From contig NZ_OZ244111.1 of the NCBI RefSeq assembly GCF_965215655.1, positions 1,798,001 to 1,862,000 of the forward strand: DNA of 64,000 bases. The letters are read 5' to 3'. Both the position numbers and the translations under genes were made by a program. Positions 33,256 through 42,735 of this stretch are shown here, in pieces; positions within the stretch are counted from its first letter, which is position 1; every line of letters starts with the position of its first letter. The stretch is from Nioella sp965215655 (lineage in GTDB: Bacteria; Pseudomonadota; Alphaproteobacteria; Rhodobacterales; Rhodobacteraceae). A model generated the notes under the pieces. It saw nothing but the letters and a program-made list of their open reading frames with translations, was not told the DNA's origin and searched no databases.

Positions 33256-33897
33256 ATGACCCCGCAACAAGCCTCTCTACACGCCCGCGAAATCGCGGCG
33301 CTTGCCCCGATCATCCCCGTGCTGGTCGTCGATGACGTCGCCCATGCCCGGCCGCTTGCCGAGGCGCTCGTCGCCGGTGGCCTGCCGGCGCTGGAGGTGA
33401 CCCTGCGCACCCCCGCCGCACTCGACGTGATCCGTGAGATGGCAAAAGTGCCCGGCGGCGTCGTGGGGGCAGGGACACTGTTGACGCCCGACGATGTGCA
33501 GGCCGCGAAGGAGGCAGGCGCGACCTTCGGTGTCTCTCCCGGTGCGACTGACAAATTGCTCGATGCCTGCGAGGAGGCGGACTTGCCGCTCCTGCCCGGT
33601 GCCGCCACCGCAACTGAGGCCATGCGCCTTCTGGAACGCGGCTACTCGATGCTGAAGTTCTTCCCCGCCGAGGCTTCGGGCGGCGCTCCCGCGCTCAAAT
33701 CCATCGGCGCGCCGATCCCGCAGATTTCCTTCTGTCCCACGGGTGGAGTCAGCATGAAAAATGCCAATGATTACCTTAGTTTGCCGAACGTTCTTTGTGC
33801 TGGCGGGTCCTGGGTTGCGCCGAAAGACGCGGTCGAGTCCGGGGATTGGGCACGCATTGAAACCCTCGCACGCGAGGCCGCCGCTCTGCCACGCTGA
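33256..33897 (+). CDS. eda: 2-dehydro-3-deoxyphosphogluconate (KDPG) aldolase
   Basis: Eda splits KDPG into pyruvate and glyceraldehyde 3-phosphate, completing the Entner-Doudoroff branch started by edd. The 213-residue TIM barrel has the expected IIPVLVVDDV start, ALEVTLRTPAALDVI, VGAGTLLTPDDV, FGVSPGA, and the Schiff-base lysine in SMLKFFPAEASGG, followed by FCPTGGVS. The start has an AAGGAC site upstream. Confidence 0.94.
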   Translation: MTPQQASLHAREIAALAPIIPVLVVDDVAHARPLAEALVAGGLPALEVTLRTPAALDVIREMAKVPGGVVGAGTLLTPDDVQAAKEAGATFGVSPGATDKLLDACEEADLPLLPGAATATEAMRLLERGYSMLKFFPAEASGGAPALKSIGAPIPQISFCPTGGVSMKNANDYLSLPNVLCAGGSWVAPKDAVESGDWARIETLAREAAALPR

Positions 33898-33903
33898 GCC
33901 CGT

Positions 33904-35289
33904 CTATCCAAGCAACTCTCGCAGGACCGTTTCCACCATCATCACGTCCTCGCGCGTGCAGTCGAAACTGCCCGCCGTCATGCGGATGACGAAGCGGCCC
34001 TCGTGGCGAGTCTGGGTCAGGTAGACGCGGCCATCGGCGTTGACCTTCTGGATCAGCGCCTCGGTTGCCGCATCCCCGTCGCGATGCGCGAAGGAAAAGA
34101 GCGCCAGCCGGGGCGAGGTCACGATCTCCAGCCCGGGGATCGCCGCCACACGTTCCGCAAGTTCCGCCACCCAGGCCACGTGATTGCGCAGCCTTTCGCG
34201 CAGCCCCTTCAGCCCGTAGGCGCGCAGCACGAACCACAGTTTCAGCGCCCGGAAGCGGCGGCCAAGCGGTACGGTCCATTCGTTGAAATCGGTGATATCG
34301 CTGCTTTCCAGTGTCTCCAGATAATCGGGCCTCAAGCCAAGCGTGCGGATCTGCGGGGCCGGATCGCGCAGGAACTGGACGGAGCAGTCGAACTGCACCC
34401 CAAGCCATTTATGGGGATTGAAGACGATCGAGTCACAGGCCTCGGCCCCAGCCCAGAGAGGCCTGAATTCCGCACAGATCATCGCCGACCCTGCCCATGC
34501 CGCATCCACATGGGTGTAGAGCCCCTCGTCCTGCGCCACCGGCAGGCAGGCGGCGATATCGTCGAAGGCCCCGACCGATGTGCCGCCTGCACAGAAAATG
34601 ACACCGGCGGGCACCAGTCCCGCCGCCCGGTCCTCGGCAATGGCCTTGGCCAGCGCCTCGGGAGCCATCGACAGATCGTCCCGCGTGGAGATCTTCACCA
34701 GGTTTTCCTGCCCGATCCCTGCAAGGCGCACCGCCTTGTCAACGGAACTGTGGGTCTGGGCGGACGCATAGATGCGCAAGACCGGCTGGCCTGACAGCCC
34801 CTCGGCCAGCCCGTGCCAATCGAGTGCCCGTTCGCGCATGGTCAGCACCGCCGACAGTGTTGCCGTGGTGGCCGTGTCATGGATCGTGCCGGAAAAGCCT
34901 TCTGGCAGGCCGAGCCCCGCGCGCAGCCATTGCACCATGCGTTCCTCGATCTCGGTCGCGGCGGGCGAGGTCTGCCACAGCATGCATAGCGCGGCGATGG
35001 AATTCGCCAGCTGCTCCGCCAGCATCGAGGCGGGCGAGGCATTGGACGGGAAATAGGCAAAGAACCTGGGGTGCTGCCAATGGGTCATGGCACCGGGCAC
35101 GATGCGTTCGAAATCGGCGAAGATGTCGTCCATCGGTTCGGCTGTTTCCGGGGCCTCGGCCGGCAGCGCTTCGCGGATCGAGCCAGGAGTCACATCAGGG
35201 CGCACGGGCCGGTCGCGTAGCGTGGCGTGATAGTCCTGCGCCCATGCGGCGGCCCTTGCGGACCATTTCGGCAGATCGTCGTGGTTCAT
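33904..35289 (-). CDS. Pyridoxal-dependent aromatic-amino-acid decarboxylase family protein
   Basis: The 461-residue protein belongs to group II PLP decarboxylases. It has WQHPRFFAYFPSNAS, the HSSVDKAVRLAG substrate/PLP block, THVDAAWAGSAM (PLP aspartate) and the PLP lysine in FNPHKWLGVQFDC. Family members decarboxylate DOPA, tryptophan, tyrosine or phenylalanine. The true substrate is not shown. The start at 35289 has GGGAG nearby. It is the last of three closely spaced minus-strand genes. Confidence 0.85.
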   Translation of the reverse strand: MNHDDLPKWSARAAAWAQDYHATLRDRPVRPDVTPGSIREALPAEAPETAEPMDDIFADFERIVPGAMTHWQHPRFFAYFPSNASPASMLAEQLANSIAALCMLWQTSPAATEIEERMVQWLRAGLGLPEGFSGTIHDTATTATLSAVLTMRERALDWHGLAEGLSGQPVLRIYASAQTHSSVDKAVRLAGIGQENLVKISTRDDLSMAPEALAKAIAEDRAAGLVPAGVIFCAGGTSVGAFDDIAACLPVAQDEGLYTHVDAAWAGSAMICAEFRPLWAGAEACDSIVFNPHKWLGVQFDCSVQFLRDPAPQIRTLGLRPDYLETLESSDITDFNEWTVPLGRRFRALKLWFVLRAYGLKGLRERLRNHVAWVAELAERVAAIPGLEIVTSPRLALFSFAHRDGDAATEALIQKVNADGRVYLTQTRHEGRFVIRMTAGSFDCTREDVMMVETVLRELLG

Positions 35290-35324
35290 TGCGGCATCTC
35301 CCTTCACCGGAAATGCTTATCATG

Positions 35325-36389
35325 TTAAGCGAACATCGCAAGCCCAGTGTAGTGACGTTCGATATCGATCAGCCGCCGTTTGCGCCAGAGCCCGCCGCCA
35401 TAGCCCGTCAGGCTGCCATCTGCCCCGATCACCCGGTGACAGGGGATCAGGATCGCGATGCGGTTGGCCCCGTTGGCGCGGGCGACGGCGCGGGCGGCCT
35501 CGGGGCGGCCGATCTGGGTGGCGAGGTCGGAATAGCTGCAGGTTTCGCCCGCCGGAATGCGCTGCAGCGCGTCCCAGACCTGCTTTTGAAAAGGCGTGCC
35601 ACCGTGGGCAAGCGGCACGGTGAAACGTGCGTTTTGCCCGTCCATGAAGGCCGCCAGCTCCTGCGCCGCACGTTCGGTCGGGGCAGGGCGGCCGAGCCCC
35701 AGATCGCCTTTCGCGTCGCGCCACAGGGCCTTCAACTCGGTCGGCAGGGCCTTGCGGTCGGCAAATTCCAGCAGATAGAGCGCCCGTTCATCGCTGACCG
35801 CCACCATGGGCCCAAGCGCGGTGTCGATCCAGTCCGCCTGCAACCGCGCGCCCGCCCTCAGGCTGCCCGGCGCAACCCCCAGAAGCCGGGCGAACCCGGC
35901 GCGGAAGGCAGAGGGGCTTTCAAACCCCGCATCGAGCTGCGCCTCGGTCACGCTGCCCGTATCGCCAAGCGCGGTGAAGCCTTCACGCAAGCGCCGCTGG
36001 CGGGCCATGTCGAGAAAGCTCATCCCGAAATGGCGTTTGAACGCACGGCGCACGGTCGAGGGGTCATGGCCCATGGCAAACAGATTGGCCTCGCGCCAGC
36101 GTCGGGCAGGATCGCGGTCGAGCGCGGCCAGCAGGGTTTCGACCAGCGGATCGCCGCTCTGGTTCAGGGGGTGGCATCGTTTGCAGGGGCGAAACCCCGC
36201 CTCCAGACAGGCACCTGCCGTGGCGTGGAAGGCGCAGTTCTTGCGCAAGGGTTTCCGCGCCGGGCAGGTGAAGCGGCAGAAAATACCCGTGGAGCGCACC
36301 GCCACATAGGCGCGCCCGTCATAGGCCGGGTCCTTCGCGCAAAGCGCGGCATAAAGCGTGTCGGGGTCGGGCAGGTCGAAAAGGGTCAT
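35325..36389 (-). CDS. ada: Bifunctional Ada: DNA methyl-phosphotriester repair, regulator and O6-alkylguanine transferase
   Basis: The 354-residue protein has the complete Ada order. An N-terminal zinc domain with the methyl-accepting cysteines (GIFCRFTCPARKPLR, then AGFRPCKRCHP) comes first, then an AraC-type helix-turn-helix (about residues 90-175) and the C-terminal methyltransferase with IPCHRVIGADGSLTGYGGG. It repairs alkylated DNA and switches on its own regulon. The start at 36389 follows a 49-base gap from the aminotransferase gene. Confidence 0.93.
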   Translation of the reverse strand: MTLFDLPDPDTLYAALCAKDPAYDGRAYVAVRSTGIFCRFTCPARKPLRKNCAFHATAGACLEAGFRPCKRCHPLNQSGDPLVETLLAALDRDPARRWREANLFAMGHDPSTVRRAFKRHFGMSFLDMARQRRLREGFTALGDTGSVTEAQLDAGFESPSAFRAGFARLLGVAPGSLRAGARLQADWIDTALGPMVAVSDERALYLLEFADRKALPTELKALWRDAKGDLGLGRPAPTERAAQELAAFMDGQNARFTVPLAHGGTPFQKQVWDALQRIPAGETCSYSDLATQIGRPEAARAVARANGANRIAILIPCHRVIGADGSLTGYGGGLWRKRRLIDIERHYTGLAMFA

Positions 36390-36438
36390 GACGCGACCCT
36401 AGCCGATTCCGCTCGCCCGTGACGCCGGTTTTCGGGCG

Positions 36439-37623
36439 TCAATCCTGCAGCGCCCCGGCCCGTTCCCGGGCGAAGTTCAGCAAGGTCGCCACCGCCTCGC
36501 GCAGACGGTCGTCCTCCACCGTCAGGGCCACGCGGATATGCCCCGCCGCCGCCTGGCCGAAGCTTTCGCCCGGCATCACCGCGATTTGGTGCTGTTTCAG
36601 CAGGGCAAAGGCGAAGTCCTCGCCGCTAAGGCCCGTCGCACGGATATCCAGCATGGCATACATCGCCCCCTGCGCCGGAATCGCGCGCACCACCTGCTGC
36701 TCTGCCACCAGATCGAGCACCAGCCCTCGACGGCGGCGGAAAGGTTCCGCGATCCGCGCCTCGAACTCTTCGCCCAATTCCAGCGCGAAGAGCCCCGCGG
36801 ACTGCACGAAGCCCGCGACGCCGTAGTTCGTGTTGGTGGCCAATTGGATCAGGTTTTCCGTCACCTCCTCGGGGGCCACGATCCAGCCGCAGCGCGACCC
36901 GGTCATCGCGTGGCTTTTCGACAGCGACCCGATCTGCATCGTCCGATCCGCCATGCCGGGCAGGGTGCGCGGGCTGATATGCGGGCCTTCCCAGACCTGC
37001 GTGTCATAGACCTCGTCCGAAATGAGCCAAAGGTCATGATCCTGCGCAACGCGGACGATGCCATTCATGGTTTCCGCGCCATAGACCGCGCCGGTGGGGT
37101 TGTTGGGCGAGTTGATCAGCAGGGATTTCGCACCGGAGGCCAGCTTGGCAATCTCTGCCGGATCGGGCTGGAACCCATGGGCCGAGCGCGCCTTCACTGC
37201 CACGGGCACCGCGCCGACAGACCGGATGGTGCCGGGATAGGTTGCGTAATAGGGGTCGATGAAAAGCGCCCGGTCGCCCTCGTCACAGGCCGTGTGATGG
37301 GCCATGAACAGCGCTGCCTGTCCGCCCGGTGTGATCATCACGTTGTCGCGCGTGGTTTTCAGACCAGATCGTTCCGTCACCCGCTCCGCCACCTTGTCGC
37401 GCAGCGCGTCGATGCCGGGGATCATGGCGTAGCCAGTGTTGCCACCCTTGGCCGAGGCATGCATCGCCTCAAGGATCTGCGCGTCGGTGCGGATATCATG
37501 CTCGCCAATGGTCAGTTCGATCACGTCGGTGCCGTTGCCGATCATCCGGCGGGCTTCGTTGAAAAGCCCCCAGCCATCATCGCCATCCCCGTTCAATGTC
37601 GAAATACGCCGTGATTGCCGCAT
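36439..37623 (-). CDS. Class I/II PLP-dependent aminotransferase
   Basis: The 394-residue fold-type I aminotransferase has NSPNNPTGAVY, SDEVYDTQVW and the PLP lysine in GSLSKSHAMTGSRCGW. It probably moves an amino group between an amino acid and 2-oxoglutarate, but the substrate is open. Two starts are possible, 37623 (chosen, with AGG nearby) and 37647. It leads a minus-strand group with ada and the decarboxylase gene. Confidence 0.85.
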   Translation of the reverse strand: MRQSRRISTLNGDGDDGWGLFNEARRMIGNGTDVIELTIGEHDIRTDAQILEAMHASAKGGNTGYAMIPGIDALRDKVAERVTERSGLKTTRDNVMITPGGQAALFMAHHTACDEGDRALFIDPYYATYPGTIRSVGAVPVAVKARSAHGFQPDPAEIAKLASGAKSLLINSPNNPTGAVYGAETMNGIVRVAQDHDLWLISDEVYDTQVWEGPHISPRTLPGMADRTMQIGSLSKSHAMTGSRCGWIVAPEEVTENLIQLATNTNYGVAGFVQSAGLFALELGEEFEARIAEPFRRRRGLVLDLVAEQQVVRAIPAQGAMYAMLDIRATGLSGEDFAFALLKQHQIAVMPGESFGQAAAGHIRVALTVEDDRLREAVATLLNFARERAGALQD

Positions 37624-37756
37624 CGCCGCACCTGTCCGTCTGATCATGATTCCAAGGCCCCGAGGGGCGCAGATCATTCGACCGATGTCAACGTCATGTC
37701 CGGCAGTCTGTCGGAAGGGCTTGGCAGCGCGGCAGAAGCGGTCTAGGGTCGCGGCC

Positions 37757-37801
37757 ATGAACGCAACGCTCTGCATCAACTGCTGCATTATTACCGGCTG
37801 A
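37757..37801 (+). CDS. Candidate Cys-rich leader peptide before cysS
   Basis: A 14-codon open frame reads MNATLCINCCIITG and then TGA. Three cysteine codons (TGC) and three isoleucine codons fall within nine positions. It ends 86 bases before cysS, and the interval can form a GGGCGG/CCGCCC stem (37810-37815 with 37856-37861) and a small CCTC/GAGG hairpin over the cysS ribosome binding site. This is the layout of a ribosome-stalling attenuator that would respond to charged tRNA-Cys or tRNA-Ile. Nothing here proves translation. Confidence 0.55.
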   Translation: MNATLCINCCIITG

Positions 37802-37887
37802 CATCGTCAGGGCGGACCGTTCGTTGCTTCCAAAACAATACAGAAGTTGATAGGCCCGCCCGCGAGCGCCCCTCGTGAGGAACAGGC

Positions 37888-39255
37888 ATGACTACGATCA
37901 GGTTTCACAACACCCGCACCCGCCGGAAAGAGGTCTTTGAACCTCTCGATCCAAAGAACGTGCGCATGTATGTCTGTGGCCCCACGGTCTATGACCGCGC
38001 GCACATGGGCAACGCGCGGGCGGCGGTGTCCTTTGACGTGGCCTACCGGCTCTTGCGCCATGTCTACGGGGCCGATCACGTCACTTATGTGCGCAATTTC
38101 ACCGACGTGGATGACAAGATCAATGCCAAGGCCGCCGAGACCGGGCGACCGATCAGCGACATCACCGCGGAAACGACCCAGTGGTATCTCGACGACATGG
38201 CCGCTTTGGGCGTGCTGGAACCCAACCAGATGCCGCGAGCGACCCAGTATATTGCGCAGATGGTGGCAATGATCGAGACATTGATCGCCAAGGCGCATGC
38301 CTATGCCGCTGAGGGGCATGTGCTGTTTTCGGTCAAAAGCTACCCTGACTATGGCCGGCTCTCGGGCCGGTCGGTCGATGACATGATCGCAGGCGCGCGG
38401 GTGGAGGTAGCCCCTTACAAGCGTGACCCGATGGATTTCGTGCTGTGGAAGCCCTCGTCCGACGATCTGCCGGGCTGGGATAGTCCCTGGGGCCGGGGGC
38501 GGCCCGGCTGGCATATCGAATGCTCCGCCATGGCCTATGAGCTGCTCGGGGAGACCTTCGACATCCATGGCGGCGGCAATGACCTGATGTTCCCCCATCA
38601 TGAAAACGAGATCGCCCAAAGCTGCTGCGCCCATCCCGAGGGCGGCTTCGCGCGCTATTGGCTGCATAACGAGATGCTGCAGGTCGAGGGCAAGAAGATG
38701 TCCAAGTCTTTGGGCAATTTCTTCACCGTGCATGACCTTCTGGAGCAGGGTATTCCGGGCGAAGTGATCCGGTTTGTTTTCCTGCAGACCCATTACGGCA
38801 AGCCGATGGACTGGACCGCAAGAAAGGCCGAGGATGCGGAGAAGACGCTGCGGAAGTGGCGGACAATGATCAGAGGTGTTGAGGCATCTGCTCCGACGAC
38901 CATTGCAATTGACGCGCTTGCCGATGATCTGAACACCGCTGGTGTCATGGCAGAACTGCACCGGTTGGCCGGGGAGGGGGACGCAGCGGGGCTTAGGGCA
39001 ACAGCGGAGTTGATCGGGCTTCTAGAGGATCATCACGGTGCCTGGGCCGATACGGAATCGGTCGATCTATCCGCACTTGAAACGCGCATGGCGGAAACGC
39101 GCGCCGCGGCAATGGAAAGCAAGGATTTCTCCGAAGTCGATCGGCTCAAGACCGCACTGATCGACGCAGGGGTAGAGGTGCGCATGTCCAAGGCAGGTGT
39201 GGAGTTGGTCCCGACCCCGAAATTCGACGCTTCCAAGCTGGAGGGGCTGACATGA
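37888..39255 (+). CDS. cysS: Cysteinyl-tRNA synthetase
   Basis: The 455-residue class I synthetase charges tRNA-Cys. It shows the HIGH-like motif in CGPTVYDRAHMGNARAA, zinc ligands (the first cysteine of that motif, then the IECSAMA cysteine and the GGGNDLMFPHHENE histidines) and KMSKS in KKMSKSLGNFFT. The C-terminal anticodon-binding part is normal. The start has a GAGG site. A Cys-rich leader frame lies upstream and a palindrome pair follows. Confidence 0.95.
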   Translation: MTTIRFHNTRTRRKEVFEPLDPKNVRMYVCGPTVYDRAHMGNARAAVSFDVAYRLLRHVYGADHVTYVRNFTDVDDKINAKAAETGRPISDITAETTQWYLDDMAALGVLEPNQMPRATQYIAQMVAMIETLIAKAHAYAAEGHVLFSVKSYPDYGRLSGRSVDDMIAGARVEVAPYKRDPMDFVLWKPSSDDLPGWDSPWGRGRPGWHIECSAMAYELLGETFDIHGGGNDLMFPHHENEIAQSCCAHPEGGFARYWLHNEMLQVEGKKMSKSLGNFFTVHDLLEQGIPGEVIRFVFLQTHYGKPMDWTARKAEDAEKTLRKWRTMIRGVEASAPTTIAIDALADDLNTAGVMAELHRLAGEGDAAGLRATAELIGLLEDHHGAWADTESVDLSALETRMAETRAAAMESKDFSEVDRLKTALIDAGVEVRMSKAGVELVPTPKFDASKLEGLT

Positions 39256-39307
39256 AGAATTTTCCAGAAAATTCTTCCGGTCTGAAAAATCTTCCAGAAG
39301 ATTTTTC
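39254..39307. repeat. Two tandem AT-rich palindromes between cysS and cimA
   Basis: Palindromes 39254-39277 (GAAGAATTTTCC/AGAAAATTCTTC) and 39284-39307 (GAAAAATCTTCC/AGAAGATTTTTC) differ by a few paired changes. They form two hairpins 68 bases or less before cimA. They may be a repeat family or a transcription-attenuating structure. Confidence 0.8.
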
Positions 39308-39322
39308 CTGCGGAGGCACCAA

Positions 39323-40945
39323 ATGACCAGTTCCCGCCTCTATATCTACGACACCACGCTGCGCGACGGGCAGCAGACGCAGGGCGTGCAGTTCTCCACT
39401 GCCGAAAAACAGACCATCGCGACCATGCTCGACAAGCTTGGCGTGGACTATATCGAGGGCGGCTGGCCCGGCGCGAACCCCACCGACAGCGCCTTTTTCG
39501 ACGCAGCCCCCCAGACCCGCGCCATCATGACCGCCTTTGGCATGACCAAGCGCGCGGGCCGGTCGGCAGAGAATGACGAGGTGCTGGCCGGTGTGCTGAA
39601 CGCGGGCACCGGGGCTGTCTGCCTCGTCGGCAAGACGCATGATTTCCACGTGGAAACCGCGCTCGGCATCACCCTGCCGGAGAACATCGACAACATCGCG
39701 AAATCGGTTGCTCACCTTGTGGCGCATGGGCGCGAGGCGCTCTTTGATGCCGAACATTTCTTTGATGGCTACAAGGCAAATCCCGCCTATGCGCTGGACT
39801 GCCTGAGGGCCGCGCTCGACAATGGCGCGCGCTGGATCGTGCTGTGCGACACCAATGGCGGCACGCTGCCCGAGGAAATCGGGCGCATCACGGGCGAGGT
39901 GATCGCGGCAGGCATCCCCGGCGACCGGCTTGGCATCCATACCCATAACGACACGGAAACCGCCGTGGCGGGCAGCCTGGCCGCCGTCGAGGCGGGCGCG
40001 CGGCAGATACAAGGTACGCTGAACGGGCTCGGTGAACGTTGCGGCAATGCGAACCTCACGACTCTCATCCCCACGCTTCTGTTGAAGGAGCCTTATGCCA
40101 GCCGCTTTGACACGGGCATCACGCTCGACGCGCTGACCGGCCTGACCAAGATCAGCCGAACGCTCGATGACATCCTCAACCGCGTGCCCATGCGGCAGGC
40201 GCCCTATGTGGGCAGTTCCGCTTTTGCCCACAAAGCGGGGCTTCATGCCAGTGCGATCCTGAAGGATCCGACAACCTACGAACATATCGACCCCGCGACC
40301 GTCGGCAATGCGCGCATCATCCCGATGTCGAACCAGGCGGGCCAATCGAATCTGATCCGGCGTTTGGCAGAGGCCGGGCTGACCGTCGAAAAGGGCCACC
40401 CGGCGCTTGGCACCATCCTTGAGGAGATCAAGGCGCGCGAGGCGGAGGGCTATTCCTACGACACTGCGCAGGCGAGTTTCGAACTGCTGGCGCGACGGGC
40501 GCTTGGGCAATTGCCGAGCTTCTTCGAGGTGAAGCGCTACAAGGTCACGGTGGAGCGGCGCAAGAACAAGTACAACAAGATGGTGAGCCTGTCCGAGGCC
40601 GTTGTGGTGGTGAAGATAGGCGACCAGAAGATGCTGTCGGTCAGCGAAAGCATGGATGAGACCGGCGCAGATCGGGGGCCTGTCAACGCGCTTTCCAAGG
40701 CGCTGGCGAAGGATCTTGGCCCCTACCAAACCTATATCGACGATATCAAACTGGTCGACTTCAAGGTGCGCATCACCCAGGGCGGGACCGAGGCCGTGAC
40801 CCGCGTGACCATTGACAGCCAGGACAGCAGCGGGCGGCGCTGGTCTACCGTGGGTGTGTCGCCCAATATCGTCGATGCAAGCTTCGAGGCGTTGCTCGAC
40901 GCCGTGACGTGGAAACTGGTCCGCGACGGGGCACCGGCAGCATGA
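39323..40945 (+). CDS. cimA: (R)-citramalate synthase
   Basis: CimA joins acetyl-CoA and pyruvate to citramalate, the threonine-independent start of isoleucine synthesis. The 540-residue protein starts with the HMGL-like TIM barrel (YDTTLRDGQQTQGVQ, HTHNDTETAVAG, NGLGERCGNANL) and ends with a LeuA-type regulatory domain. The GHPALGTILEEIKAREAEGY and SFFEVKRYKVTVERRKN segments are typical of CimA. It overlaps the next gene by four bases. Confidence 0.9.
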   Translation: MTSSRLYIYDTTLRDGQQTQGVQFSTAEKQTIATMLDKLGVDYIEGGWPGANPTDSAFFDAAPQTRAIMTAFGMTKRAGRSAENDEVLAGVLNAGTGAVCLVGKTHDFHVETALGITLPENIDNIAKSVAHLVAHGREALFDAEHFFDGYKANPAYALDCLRAALDNGARWIVLCDTNGGTLPEEIGRITGEVIAAGIPGDRLGIHTHNDTETAVAGSLAAVEAGARQIQGTLNGLGERCGNANLTTLIPTLLLKEPYASRFDTGITLDALTGLTKISRTLDDILNRVPMRQAPYVGSSAFAHKAGLHASAILKDPTTYEHIDPATVGNARIIPMSNQAGQSNLIRRLAEAGLTVEKGHPALGTILEEIKAREAEGYSYDTAQASFELLARRALGQLPSFFEVKRYKVTVERRKNKYNKMVSLSEAVVVVKIGDQKMLSVSESMDETGADRGPVNALSKALAKDLGPYQTYIDDIKLVDFKVRITQGGTEAVTRVTIDSQDSSGRRWSTVGVSPNIVDASFEALLDAVTWKLVRDGAPAA

Positions 40946-41712
40946 GCTTTCAGGCCTGCGCGGAGCTGGTGGAACGCGGTGATCCCGACCGCTTCATGGC
41001 CACCATGGCCGCGTCGCCGGAGGCGCGCACCGTGCTCTTCCCGCTCTACGCGTTCAACCTGGAGGTTGCGCGCGCGCCATGGGTCGCGTCCGAGCCGATG
41101 ATTGCCGAAATGCGTCTGCAATTCTGGCGTGACGTGGCGGAGGAGATCGGGCAGGGAAAACAGCCCCGCGCGCATGAGGTGGTGGAGCCATTGGCACAGG
41201 CCGTTCAGCCGGAAAACGCCGCGCTGCTGGATGACCTGATTGCCGCGCGCCGGTGGGATATCTACCGCGATGCCTTTGAGGACGAGGCCCATTTCGACCG
41301 CTACATAGACGCAACCGCCGGTAACCTTGCCTGGGTCGCGGCCCGCGCGCTTGGCGCAGCGGCTGAAGCGGAAACCGCCGTTCGCGATATGGCCTGGGGT
41401 GGTGGCGTTGCGGGGTTTCTGCGGGCGGTGCCCGAGTTGGAAACGCGGAGCAGGGTGCCGCTGCTAGATGGCAGGCCGGAGGGCGTGAAGGCCTTGGCGG
41501 AACGGGCGCTGGCTCGGTTTCGACAGGGAAAGGCTGCGCAAGCTGACATTTCTGCTGCCGCAAGACCCGCGCTTTTTGCTTTCTGGCAGGCGGAACCGAT
41601 CCTGAAAGCCGCGCGCTCCAATCCTCGCCGCGTGGCCGACGGCGCCTTGGACGCCAGCGAGTTTTCCCGGCGGGCACGGCTATTGCTGGTGTCGATGACC
41701 GGCAGGCTCTGA
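40942..41712 (+). CDS. Squalene/phytoene synthase-like protein
   Basis: The 256-residue helical protein has the family fold. Key signatures are FPLYAFNLEVARAPWV, SEPMIAEMRLQFWRD (the second aspartate-rich position is reduced) and a short ATAGNLAWVAARAL segment. It lacks a full DxxxD pair, so it may be the type linked to complex I assembly (NDUFAF6-like) rather than a true terpene synthase. Translation is coupled to cimA by ATGA. Confidence 0.7.
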   Translation: MSFQACAELVERGDPDRFMATMAASPEARTVLFPLYAFNLEVARAPWVASEPMIAEMRLQFWRDVAEEIGQGKQPRAHEVVEPLAQAVQPENAALLDDLIAARRWDIYRDAFEDEAHFDRYIDATAGNLAWVAARALGAAAEAETAVRDMAWGGGVAGFLRAVPELETRSRVPLLDGRPEGVKALAERALARFRQGKAAQADISAAARPALFAFWQAEPILKAARSNPRRVADGALDASEFSRRARLLLVSMTGRL

Positions 41713-41769
41713 TCCACCCTGTTCCCACCACATCAGCTTTGCCCTAGGATGCGCCGAGGGAGGAGCATC

Positions 41770-42735
41770 ATGGCCAAGGCCGATCATCACATTACGCGCG
41801 TTGTCGAAACCGCAACCGATCCGGGCGCAGCGGCGCGGTCGCGGCTTGCGGCCTCCTGGCGCCGGTCGCTCGATCATCACGGGCTCGACCCCGGCCAGCG
41901 TGACGGGGTGCAGCGGATCACCGATACGGAGCTGTCGCAGCGGCGTGAAAAAGCGGAGGCGATGCGGCGCATCGCGACGCCCAAGCTCGACACGCTCTAC
42001 CAGCTTGTCGGCAGTTCGGGCTGTGGCGTCCTGCTCACCGATGCAGAGGGCGTAGTGCTGGACCTTCGCGCCGCCGATGGCGACCAGTCGGTGTTCGACG
42101 CCTGGGGGCTGACGCCGGGGTCCGATTGGTCCGAGGCGTCGGAAGGCACCAATGGAATCGGCACCTGCATCGCCGAAACCCGACGTGTCATCATCCACCG
42201 GGACGAGCATTTCCACGCCCGCAATACCGGCATGAGCTGCATCGACGCGCCCATCTTCGGGCCGGAAGGCGAGCTGATCGGGGCGCTCGACGTGTCCTCC
42301 GCACGGGCCGACCAGACCGAGGCGTTCAACCGGCTCATTGCCGCGCAGGTGGCGCAGACGGCGCGCCAGATCGAGGTGGACAGTTTCCGCGCCGCCTTTC
42401 CAATGGCGCGCATCATCGTGGCTGACAATGATGACAGCGAGGCGGCGATGCTCTTGGCGGTGGACCGTGACGATATCGTGCTTGGGGCCACACGGGGCGC
42501 GCGCAAGGCGTTCGGGCTTGGCGCATCGGGGCCGATCCGGTCAGTCCCAGCATCCGACCTCTTTGGCCGGGACGACGGGCCTTCAGGGTTTGAAAAGGCA
42601 GAACGCGCCGCCGTGATTCGGGCCCTGTCGCGGGCCGGTGGCAATGTCTCACAGGCCGCCCGCGCGCTTGGCGTGGGCCGTGCGACGCTCTATCGACGGA
42701 TGAAACGGCTCGGGATCGGGGAAAACACGGGCTGA
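41770..42735 (+). CDS. GAF-Fis transcriptional regulator without AAA+ domain
   Basis: The 321-residue protein has a GAF-type sensor (about residues 60-205, with SSGCGVLLTDAEGVVLDLR and EGTNGIGTCIAETRRVIIH as in AcoR) and a C-terminal Fis-type helix-turn-helix (AGGNVSQAARALGVGRATLY). The AAA+ sigma54-activation domain that normally lies between is missing. It probably acts as a direct DNA-binding regulator of the aldehyde dehydrogenase gene that follows. The start has a GGAGGA site. Confidence 0.8.
   Translation: MAKADHHITRVVETATDPGAAARSRLAASWRRSLDHHGLDPGQRDGVQRITDTELSQRREKAEAMRRIATPKLDTLYQLVGSSGCGVLLTDAEGVVLDLRAADGDQSVFDAWGLTPGSDWSEASEGTNGIGTCIAETRRVIIHRDEHFHARNTGMSCIDAPIFGPEGELIGALDVSSARADQTEAFNRLIAAQVAQTARQIEVDSFRAAFPMARIIVADNDDSEAAMLLAVDRDDIVLGATRGARKAFGLGASGPIRSVPASDLFGRDDGPSGFEKAERAAVIRALSRAGGNVSQAARALGVGRATLYRRMKRLGIGENTG

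Noticed and set aside
36421..36440. Hairpin GACGCC/GGGCGTC at the end of the aminotransferase gene
   Set aside because: It overlaps the stop codon and lacks a T-run, so a terminator is not supported.
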